From Branchiostoma floridae (taxonomy: Eukaryota > Chordata > Leptocardii > Amphioxiformes > Branchiostomatidae): 62,000 bases of DNA. The notes under the pieces are model-generated. The model made no database searches and was not told where the DNA came from. It saw only the letters and a program-made list of their open reading frames with translations. The stretch is taken from contig NC_049995.1 of assembly GCF_000003815.2 (NCBI RefSeq), forward strand, positions 5,906,475 to 5,968,474. Reading direction: 5' to 3'. Every line of letters begins with the position of its first letter. The first letter of the stretch is position 1. This document shows positions 34,766-44,321 of the stretch, in pieces. The position numbers and the translations under genes are program-made.

Positions 34766-35288
34766 TTGAAGGAAGACAACAAATGCAAATCTAATCATCC
34801 AAGTTTAAAGCTCCGTTGGCACCCATTTTTTTCAGATATCTAGACATTCAAATATTTTATTTTACCTTTACTTAGTCAAGCATTACTGAAACTGTATGGG
34901 TTAACTAAACAGGCAGCAATCGCAGGCAATTTTTTGAACGGCCAGCTGGTTGGTTTTGAGTTGACATATCCATAGTGTCCTCCTAGTATATGATGTGTGC
35001 CCAATGTTCTTTCTTGTATTATTATTCGAAATCACGAAGTTATCTTCATCGTAGAACCTACACCGTAGAACGTCTTATGATTTTCATGTATAACTTTTAT
35101 TCAGGACGGATCTACGTTAGACGAAAAGACACAAGACACATTTTTGGCCACTAGGTAGGCGAATTTCGTGCGACATACGCACGACTAAACAAAGACTTTG
35201 AGTTTGCAACTGTGCGACAATCGTGCGATATATATCAACGAAGACTTACCAAAGTAGTGGACAGCAACAGGAGATACCGGTACTGCAT
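31844..35288 (-). CDS. Small secreted cysteine-rich protein, copy B (4 exons, 127 aa)
   Basis: The exons join in frame. 35250-35288 encodes MQYRYLLLLSTTL (donor GTAAGT, phase 0). 34485-34545 encodes VAVWLSVGVTDAAIGQWPLN (donor GTAAGG, phase 1). 33536-33623 encodes GPCPYDETDVDLCGLGCWCE and onward (donor GTACGT, phase 2). 31844-32039 ends LQLPTGK and TAA. Exons 1-2 together make a textbook signal peptide with a probable cut after VTDA. The mature part is about 100 residues with 12 cysteines, including a CC pair (NNFCC) and CxxC (PSCHRC), so it is probably disulphide-rich and secreted. An AATAAA overlaps the stop and ATTAAA follows. Introns carry a piggyBac-like MITE (32247-33192) and a hAT-like MITE (33852-34193) that copy A lacks. 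I do not recognise the family; function is unknown. Confidence 0.72.
32247..33192. mobile_element. piggyBac-like non-autonomous element in an intron
   Basis: TTAA (32243-32246) precedes CCCTATTCAGACCGG. The inverted CCGGTCTGAATAGGG is followed by TTAA (33193-33196). TTAA duplication with CCC termini is the piggyBac signature. Poly-G/C runs lie next to each end. The interior contains several TGACGTCA words and no transposase. The matching intron of copy A (22007-22316) is empty. Confidence 0.85.
33852..34193. mobile_element. hAT-like MITE in an intron
   Basis: The termini CAGTGTTCCAGACAGCCTG and CGGAAGCTGACTGGAACCCTG are inverted. The interior includes GACCCTCAGAAAAGCTAGTT and GAGGGGCAAGTTTTGCTG, the inverted interior of the MITE at 7166-7512. 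The length (342 bp) is close to that copy (347 bp). The flanking 8-mers GATCAGGG and GATGGTAG match only partly. It is absent from the matching intron of copy A. Confidence 0.75.
34660..34770. repeat. (GA)n/(GT)n microsatellite
   Basis: GAGAGA with an internal GTGTGT block. Its position corresponds to the polypurine tract in the other gene copy. Confidence 0.95.
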
Positions 35289-36160
35289 GACTGGTTGTGA
35301 CAGAGAAAGACTGTGAGAGATCCCTACAGAATAGGAAAAGTCCAATATGGCCTTTTGCCACGCAAATATTAGTTTTAAACATGACGTAATCTTGTCAATA
35401 CAATATTTTATTTAAATGTGTATATAATGAATGACTAAATGACACAGGAAAAGGACCTAAGCCTGGCCCTTTACAAGAGCAACACAAACTTCTGTAAACC
35501 AATCATGGTGTGACAATGTTAGATAGGGTGTTTGATATAAAGGGTTTTTATGTTTTCCCCGGCACAGAAAACTTAGAACTTAGAACTGTGTTTGAATATA
35601 CTGTACTGTTATTTTTTACTCACACACAGTACTACAATACTACTACTACTTGGCAAGCTTAATCTTATACAAGATAATGTATGTGCGAGTATTTGAACAA
35701 AATGTTACAGGGAAACATTTTGCTTTTTCGCAAAAAATATTTCCCTTCTATTTTCTATATTGACTGAGAAGAAAACGTTATATTTTAATTAAATAGTGCT
35801 GCCCGTGTACTACTTTGCTTGTCCGAGATGGCACCGGTAAGGACTGTGGTCGGAAGCATTCATTGATTTTTCTCGGCCCAAGGCAAACTGTAACAGAAGG
35901 TGCGATCTCAGGTTAGCTATGACGTCAGCAAACAGAGAATTCACCCGAACAGCAAACAGAGCACGGTACCGACTGGCTTGGGTAAATAAGAATGACGCAG
36001 AAACGAGCGATTCTTCGTATGACCTTTTTTCCAACTACTATTAGTGAATGAACCCGACCTACTGTATGAGTGACTAGGCCATGCGCCATTACGATGTTTA
36101 ACAATAATGCACTGGACAGAATTGGAAAAAAATGAAAACCTGACTGAATATAAAGCCCGA
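35289..36160. other. 5' flank of the cysteine-rich gene copy B
   Basis: No coding exon is recognised. The promoter of copy B should lie just beyond 35289 on this side. I see no clear TATA box at the expected distance. Confidence 0.4.
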
Positions 36161-36167
36161 TAGAACA

Positions 36168-36197
36168 CACACACATGCACACACACGGACACACAGC

Positions 36198-36279
<82 letters not shown>

Positions 36280-36310
36280 CACGCACACACACACAAACAC
36301 ACACGCACTC

Positions 36311-36350
<40 letters not shown>

Positions 36351-36372
36351 TCACTCACACACACACACTTGC

Positions 36373-36410
<38 letters not shown>

Positions 36411-36463
36411 GCTTACACACACATACACACATACACACATACACACACACACACACACACAAA
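36168..36463. repeat. (CA)n microsatellite
   Basis: A long CACACA tract with CACTCA and TACACA interruptions. Overlapping Cys/Val and His/Thr open frames are artefacts. Confidence 0.97.
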
Positions 36464-39400
36464 TACATGATGGCCTCCTCACCTCTACCAGTCCTTCGTC
36501 TCTTATGCAAAATTTCAGATCACTATGCTTTTTAATTGAAAACACTTTTTCTCCCCCAATGAATGATAAATTGACGTATACAAATTTTATGTTATCGGCT
36601 TATATCATATGTATTAATGCACATGACCACAAAATATACATTCATTGTCCTAAAAATGCACCAACTTCCTAACTTCATTAGAAAGTGTATGTAAAAATGT
36701 TTAATGGGTTGTTTAATATGACTTCAGGGCACCCGTATTAACAGATAGCTATTTTAGAGTCCCAAATATAAATTTTTGTTGATTTAGGAATTGCAAAAAA
36801 GACAATACAACGGTCCTCATACATAGCCAATATATATAATGTAACGCTGTACAAAAAAAATCCCCAAAATGCAAAATTCTTCAAGCAAAGGAATTCGAAA
36901 ATAGCTGACATTAATTATTGGAAATTATAGTTTTGTCTTCCAGAAAGACAACATGCTCTATGTGACTTCTTATTGGAGCCGAGACGCTAATTATGCATCT
37001 GCGTGGCGCATGCGCTCTTCCGCCCATCCAGTCGTGAGAAGTACACCACGCCTGTCTGCTACCTCAGTCTGAACCAGGTACACAGTTGCAATTATTACGG
37101 TGACCAACAAACCATATATACTATTTTAAATATTATTTTTATTATTTGTTATTATTGCTATTCGCAGTCTTTAAGCCCACCAGATATGTTGACGCATTGA
37201 GTAGAAAACTTTAGAAAAAATAAAAAAAGGACCTGAAAAAAGATTGTTTTCTTTTCTACTGGTCTTTGAACAACTGGAAAATATGCTGAGCAGGCTTTGA
37301 GCATGCCGACATCAGTTATAACAAAGTTGATTAGGCTCCAAAAAGCAAAGGTGTTTGTGTCTCATATAGTCATTCCTGAACCCTCACCACCGATATCTAC
37401 CGAACAAAATATTGTTTAAGACAGTTTTTCTTCATAGTTTCAATCTCGTGTTTGTTTTTACCTTTGAGTCAACAATCAAGAAAAGATGTAACCATGGCTT
37501 CGAGGAGTATTTTTTTGGTAAATTTTGGTCGGTTAAATTTGCACGATTTGCGAAGCCTTTAAAAGTCTTTCTTTGAGTAAAGAAAGGGTTGTATTTCTGC
37601 ATAGATGTCCTTCACTTGGTATGTCAGCCTATGTTTACACATCCTTACCATGAAAGCAAATAGCTTGTATACTGCGCATGCTCAAGCTATCGTCTGATCG
37701 GAACCCAGACGCTGATTAATTAAATTACCTAGGCGCATGCGCATGCACTCTCCAGTTTATCGACTTGTCAAAAACGTACATTTATGCTTGTCAAAACTAA
37801 GCGCAGATTCAACTTTTATTACTACAGCCAATTAACGAAAATGGTGTTTTAGTAAGAGGAAAATGTAAAAAGAAGAGGTATTGAAGGTATGTTGGATTCT
37901 TTATCGTCACGGTGTTTTCTGGCTGAAAAAAAGTGTTAAAAGGGCTTTGAGCAAGCCGACATTCGTAATCAACACTGTATAGTAGCGACTGATTAGTTTT
38001 TGTTATTGTCGCTTGAAGCAGTAAAACAGTTATCTTTTTACCAAACGTAAGTGTCTAAGATGTAAAGGGTCTCCATTGCACACAATTGTTTTACTTCGCA
38101 TAGCAGAATAGGATTATTTTAAGACATAATGTCTCGAGCATGCAGGAGCTAATTATTTTTTGCTTGCATGCTATCGATTGCCGAAACCAATCACTTTTTT
38201 TTACCTTTTACGACGCCGTGGTGAGAAAATTGAGCTTTTTTAAAGGTCATATTCCATTTGACAGTTCCTCTGTTGTAGATACATATTATGCATACTTCAC
38301 TTGGTAAGCCTATAGGCATTATGAGTTTACGATGTTTAATCAATTTTAAATAAAGTATGAATAGGTGGTGTCAGATTCTTTCAATACTGTAGAAGCCATC
38401 TAATTGAACAACGGATAACTACGCACTTTCGCACGAAATCCCAAAATTTCAAACCAGTGCGGTCCAAGTGGATAGCTTCGCATTGTTGCACCACCCGGTA
38501 AAATGCACGAAATACGCTAGCAACTGGGTGTGCAATTAAACGACTTAGAACTAAATTTTTTGTTACCGCGGAATTAAGTCTACAGAATCCTGCATAAAAA
38601 AAAATCGTCACCGAGACCTCGCTGAATTTAAACGCAGTTCTCAGGGACACGATCGAGCTCCAAAAAAAAGTCTGAACTCCGTGTAATTGCCAAGACGTCG
38701 GTCTTCCTTCTGCAGAAAATGCCAATTTAAAGCTTAACGGCTTAACAGCATGAGGCACTGTAGCATCGACTTATCGCCGACGATCTTTGTAGGTCCAAAT
38801 ACACCTCATTATATTATAGTTTCAGTGTCGGGCGTGCTCGAGTTTACAATACCTGGGCTGGTCCCCTTCTCGTGCCCGACGCGTACGGTTACTATGATGG
38901 TATCCATTATCAGCCCTTTCCTGCCTTTAGTTCTTTGTCTTAACCCTTAAACTGCCAGAGTTTCAGCCCTTTAATATGCTATCAGTGCCAGGGTTGGCCG
39001 TTGACCTCCAAAAAGTACCCCTAAACAAGACCGAAGCCCCTAACTTCCGGGGTTCGTTCGCTACACGCCCGCAAAGCTGCTACTTCGGGGAAATACGCTA
39101 TCCCGGGAATATTCGGCCGCGGCACACAGGACATGTGCATGTGTGTCGGATATATCCGGGTTTGGCAGTTTGAAATGATTTTCAGGATGTCGCTCAATGG
39201 GTAGACAATGGCAAAACGAAATATACGCGTGACCCTCTGTACATTCTAAAATCGACCGATCAAGAAGTACATTAAATAGAATCTGATGTATTCAGGCAAT
39301 CACGAGAGCCTCTCTCAACGTAACAGACTCGATTTTTAATTAGCAAAGATCAAAAGTTACACGCGAAAGCTTGCCTCGGAAATGCTGGTCTAAATTTTTT

Positions 39401-40954
39401 TATCGTTGACATTACAGGTACGACCAAGACAGTATTTTGTAACCAAGATCAGTGCTGAGTTGTCAGGAAGAAAACGTTCGGAAGGAAGATTGCTGCAAAG
39501 AGGTTTGTCATGTTGTTTTGGTACTTGCTGTGAATAACAACAACAAAAGAAGAAAATATGTCGGCCTGGCTTTGAGTAAGCCGACATTAATCTTTCGCAG
39601 AGCAGCGACTGATTATCGTCTGGTTTTACGGACCAAAGCAATTCATTATCCATGTATATAGAACTACTCTATATTGTATCTTCGTTGCATGCGTCGCTAA
39701 GGGTGTGACACTGTTGAGGAAAGATGGAGAAGAGGCACATGTACACGCACGTCAGGTGCAACACATGTGAAACAGCATCTGCAGCCTATGAAAATTTTCT
39801 ACTTCTTCTAAAAGTATTCATTGAAACATTATGTTTAGGCCAGGCAAAACTGAGTTCATTAGAAAACAACCAAAAGAATGTTGCATTGGCAGTATTGCTT
39901 GTTTGAAGATGTATTTACCTACTTTGATGGCCGACGTCGACGTGTCACTCCATCTTCGAATGCAACACTTTGTCGCATGATGCCTTTACTGGTTTGAAAA
40001 ATAGTTATAAGTGATTTGTTTACATAGTTTTGTTTGCTTTCATGAAATGAAATTTATACGGATTTCATTAATGTTTAGGAACTCCAAGATTGTCATTGTT
40101 GTGATGCCATGTTATGTCACTTCATTTCTTTTTACAATGGTTATGTGTCTATTTTGAAAATTTTGCCGTCTTGTTTTTTTTTGTGTGTTGCTAAAATCCA
40201 ATCATTCTGTATCTGTATTTGTATCTATGTTGCCGGTATAACCGCTCTTCGGCGTAACACACCAGCTTCGCAGGCACGCGGCGTGGCAGCAGCTGGTTCT
40301 ATCACACTGAACAATCCGCCACGTCTTACTTTTGCACATCTATCTGCTAGCGTTCTTTAAAACTATCCAGAGAAGATGCCTGGTGATTGTGTGCTTGGTG
40401 ATCACAAATTCAACTCTAATTGTTCTCACTTCTGGAAAAATATTCTGGAATATTTGAATACATCAATCCTAGCTTGGTAACTCTGGTACTTTAAGTCATG
40501 GTTGTTTCAAATTCTTGTTCTTTTTTTGAGCTGGTTTTTTTAAAAGATGCTTATCAGTCGGTACGTCCACCAGTTCATTGTCAGTTGTGCCACACACTAC
40601 AGAAGCATGAATGCGATCCATTCATCCTTTCTTGAGTTATCTTCTTGACCAAAAGACAAACAGACAATAGCTGCCTGATATTCTTCATGGAGCTTACTAT
40701 TTGATTATACTTCTTTTATTCGATGTATTACATAACTTTTCTTACAAATTTATTGTAGTAAATTTTTCATACCGTATAGAAGAAGAGTATGAGCTACATA
40801 CTCTTTTCCTTCATGCACATGTTTAATCGGTTATTTTTCGAAATATGTTATGCATGTTCCTTGTTGTGCAACTAAAAAAATGTTTTATTGGTAATATGGT
40901 ATTTGCATTGCATTCGAATTGATTGATAAATTATCAAAATAAGTGATAAATTGT
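36464..40954. other. Long intergenic stretch with dispersed short repeats
   Basis: No gene is recognised. GGCTTTGAGCATGCCGACAT-like words recur at 37293, 37943 and 39568. A GACGCTAATTA ... GGCGCATGCGC block at 36980-37020 recurs diverged at 37705-37745. Open frames up to 125 codons have no recognisable motifs. Confidence 0.5.
38944..39176. mobile_element. Degenerate TTAA-type MITE
   Basis: TTAA (38940-38943) precedes CCCTTAAACTGCCAGAG. The right end, GGTTTGGCAGTTTGAAATGA-like, is its diverged inverse. The TTAA on the right is not intact, so the call is tentative. Confidence 0.4.
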
Positions 40955-41720
40955 TTGTTTGTTTGTTTATTTATTCAGTTTGCACATACAAAATGATAAT
41001 AGATACAGAAGAGAATAAAATATAAAACAGGTGCAGGAGGAGGGAGAAAACCTTAACGGTTTATGCTGTGCCCTCCTCCTCTACGCTTATACAAAATGTA
41101 TGATCAATGAAATCATAATTAACAAAGAAAGAACTAGCACATGTTATAATAATGCAAAAGAAGTACGATCAGTGAAATCAATAAATAACAAACATAAGTA
41201 ACTAACACAATCATATATTATAATAATAAAACAAAAGATGTATGATCAGTGAATCAATAAATAACAAGGAGAAGTAACTAACACAGTCATATGTTACAGT
41301 AATACAAAAAAAAATGTGTGATCAATGAAATCAAATGATAATAGCAATATGAATTAAGATAGGATAAATATTTCTATAAGGGGCTAGGGTGGTTTATGAG
41401 ATATGTTTTCAGGGCACTTTTAAATGTAAGGAGGGAAGAAGTGTTTTTGATATTTATAGGAAGACTGTTCCAGATTGTGGCACATCTGTATTTTACGGTG
41501 GACTGCGCTAATGATGTTCGAAAGAGAGGGATATGGAGTAGATTTCTTTGCCTGGTATGATAATTGTGTACATGTGAATTAGGGTTTAGGAAAGTTTTAA
41601 ACATATCGGGGAGATTGTTTGAAAGACAGTTAAACGTGAATATACTAATTTGCAGCTTATTTATATCAAACACATTCAATACTTTCAATTTTAGAAAATA
41701 TTATTTCATATATTATTTTA
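40955..41720 (-). mobile_element. L2/CR1-like LINE, 5' truncated
   Basis: The minus strand encodes LNVFDINKLQISIFTFNCLS, then NYHTRQRNLLHIP, RCATIWNSLPINIKNTSSLL and FKSALKTYLI. HxYxTR ... GxxxWNSLPxxIK ... FKxxLKxYL is the C-terminal signature of L2/CR1-group ORF2. The 3' untranslated part follows (41370 to about 41000), ending in GAATAAATAAAC and (AAAC)n, an expected short-repeat tail. Only the last 104 codons survive. Confidence 0.8.
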
Positions 41721-41749
41721 TTCTTTCTTTCTTTCTCCTGTCAAATATT

Positions 41750-42330
41750 CAAATCGAATCATATCCGTCGTTCCTGGACCGAATGACTTGAAATTTGGCA
41801 CAATGGTAGAGTGGGTCAATACCCTCGGGTGCTTTTTTTTCATATCTGCCTTTAAAATGATTTTATTATTGTTTTTTTGCAATTTCTATGTACATTTTGG
41901 CCCCCTGTACTCTGGTTTACAGTTTAATTTGGTACAGAGGTGCCTTGATTATATGACCACAAAGATTCAATAACAGTTTTGGCATACGGTACAACAAAAT
42001 GCTTAATTTTGCAATTTTTGCCATTTTTTGCTATAAAAAGGACATTTTTGGCTCCTGTAGTGTCATCTTCATATGCGCATATGGATTCAATAACATTTTA
42101 TGGCATACACTGCAACAAAATGCTTAATTCTGGGCTTTTTTGGGTCATTGTTTGACCAAAAACGTACGCTTTTGGCTCCTGTTTCCTAGTCTTACAACCA
42201 AATGACCTAAATTTTGGTAGAAAGGTGCACTAGATATTTATTCAAATTACCCATGTATAATATCTGGCATAAGCCACTACAAAATGATATATTTGACGAT
42301 TTTTGTTGTAATTTTTCACTTGCCAGAGGG
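41750..42330. repeat. AT-rich degenerate tandem repeat
   Basis: Three diverged copies of a unit of about 130-170 bp share GATTCAATAACA, TGGCATACnnTACAACAAAA, TGCTTAATTnTG and TTTTTGGCTCCTGT. Each copy also has an ATGACcTnAAATTTGG-like word. No ORF spans the array. Confidence 0.6.
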
Positions 42331-42469
42331 GTCGTTGACCTCCCACCTGAAGACAGCATGTGCACATGTCTATATACTAGTAACTTGATTAAAAAGGCAA
42401 CTAATCACGTAACCTGAATCAACATCCCAAAGGTAATTTGGCAGCCAATCAGTAAGCCTGGTGTTATCT

Positions 42470-42890
42470 GGAAGAGTCCATTCTGGCACGGATTGCCCAA
42501 ACATTAACACAAGGGGTGTTACCCAGTAACCAAACAAGAACAAGAACGGAGGGGTACAATTTTTTTTTAAAATTCATCTTTGGACTGTTGATTATATAAA
42601 GTCTCTCAGTGGGAGTATTTTTGAACTGGTCTATTTTGCAAGTTTACATGTGGTGTACTGGAAGAGTCCATTCTTGCACGGAGATGGGCATTTTTTTTAA
42701 ATTCGTTTTTGGACTTTGGTGATTATGTCAAAGTGTTTCAGTGTGATTATTTTTGGACTGGTCTATTTTGCAATTTTACATGGGGTGTGCTGGAAGAGTC
42801 CATTCTTACATGGAGGGGGATTTTTTGGACTTTGGTGATTACGTCTAAGGCCAATTTTAGCGGATGTATTTTTGGACTGCACCATCCAAC
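42470..42890. repeat. Second degenerate tandem repeat
   Basis: Three copies of GGAAGAGTCCATTCTkGCAC, then TTTTTGGACTTTGGTGATTA, a GTGATTATTTTTGGACTGGT-like stretch and CTATTTTGCAAnTTTACATG. The unit shrinks from about 185 to 100 bp. Confidence 0.65.
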
Positions 42891-43269
42891 ATAGGGGCAT
42901 CAGAATTTTCTAGTAAATCAGATATGTTAGACCATATAGTACATTTTACTTCCTGTATACTGTATAGGCGGAGTTCCCTGGGGAAAAATTTTGTTGGGAA
43001 ATACGGCGTCGTTGAAAATAGTCTCTTAACTATACATTTCAATGGGGGCGAGAAACTGGGGTGTGCCCCTAAATGTTCCATTTTCGAGCAGGAGTTATTT
43101 GAGACACTTAAATGTTGCATGGGGAAAGGTATGGCTGAAATATGCTGTATTTGCTCCTAAGCAAATGTCGGCCTTTCTAGTATTCTTACTTTTATCATAA
43201 CTTGATTTTTCAAAATTTGAAAGTCTTGATAGTATGTAGAACTTAAAATCTATGTGCTCTGGATTTTAA

Positions 43270-44241
43270 CCCTCAAACACCCGAGTGGGGTCCATTTGGA
43301 CCCCAGGCGTACATTTTGAAGTGCCATTTGAACATTTTTGATCTGAAGAAAAATCCTTCCGTGACTTTGTCAGTCAATATGTCTTATACCTTCTCCTACG
43401 TTTTCGCAAAGATTGGTACAATAATGTGGAAATTATAAAGAAAGTTTGTGTACAGTCCCTCTGGGGTCCAAACGGACCCCAGCAAAAATGTGCAGTTTTT
43501 AAAACAAACTTTGGAGGCTAACTCCTTAACCACTTACAGTATGACTACCAAACTTTCAGACAATAATGAGAATGTAAACCTAAATCATCACAAAAATTTC
43601 TGTGTCATAAACATGTAATGTTGACGACATTATGACGTCATTTGCCTAATCAGGGCGGCCATCTTGGATTTTGACCAATGACGTCATGAAATTAGCATAA
43701 ATTATAAATTTTTAGTCATGAAAATTACATTGAATTTCATAGAATTTAATTGTTGTCAGAAAACAGGTGTAGTTTACCAAGAAAACCTTGTTTATATTGA
43801 AATTGTCAAATTTTGGCAAAAATATGCTTGTTAGAATATGGTTGCCATGGCAACCCCCAAAAATGATAAACTTACTTTATTGACAAAAAACTTTTGCAAA
43901 CAATATTTTGTGATAAATAACCAAGTTTCGTAACTTTAGCTGTAGCCGTTCATGAGTTATGCGACATAAATGTTGCTAAGGGCCTCAAAATTCCCCTATC
44001 TGGTCGGAATAGGTTTAGTGCAAAACGTGGTCCTTCTGAACTTTTGCATAAATTATGATAATGAGTTGGAATTAGCAACACCTTAACATCTCAAAACCTT
44101 CCTCTTACATTGACGAAGCAATGTATATACAATGATCGCCGATAAGAAATGGTACTGAGATTTTATGAACAAAACATTTTGGGGTCCATTTGGACCCCAC
44201 TCGGTCATTTTAGTCGCAAAAAAAGGTCGGGTGCTTGAGGA
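43270..44241. mobile_element. TTAA-flanked piggyBac-like element, possibly chimeric
   Basis: TTAA (43266-43269) precedes CCCTCAAACACCCGAGTGGG. The inverted right end ...CGGGTGCTTGAGGA is followed by TTAA (44242-44245). Subterminal palindromes GGGTCCATTTGGACCC occur at 43290, 43465 (variant) and 44175. Positions 43620-44020 resemble the right part of the element at 32840-33192, including a decayed version of its terminus (TCGGAATAGGTTTAG), so this looks like one piggyBac-type MITE with part of another inside. It ends about 80 bp upstream of the LRR-Ig start codon. Confidence 0.8.
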
Positions 44242-44321
44242 TTAAACAAATTCGATGTGACTGTAATGCGTTTTGAAATGCAACTAAACTGAAGAGTGTA
44301 ACTCCACTTGATTCACAGAAA

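Noticed and set aside
35925-36672. Cys/Val-rich and His/Thr-rich ORFs
   Set aside because: Same artefact over the (CA)n tract at 36.2-36.5 kb.
36997-37077. Possible exon ending in LSLNQ before a GTACAC donor
   Set aside because: The segment overlaps a block repeated at 37705-37745, and no partner exon or domain was found.
38381-38758. 125-codon minus-strand ORF
   Set aside because: No recognisable domain, repeat homology or splice context, and its length is not unusual for a chance ORF in 62 kb.
42857-43160. Overlapping 87- and 98-codon ORFs on opposite strands
   Set aside because: They run out of a degenerate tandem repeat and show no domain or splice evidence.
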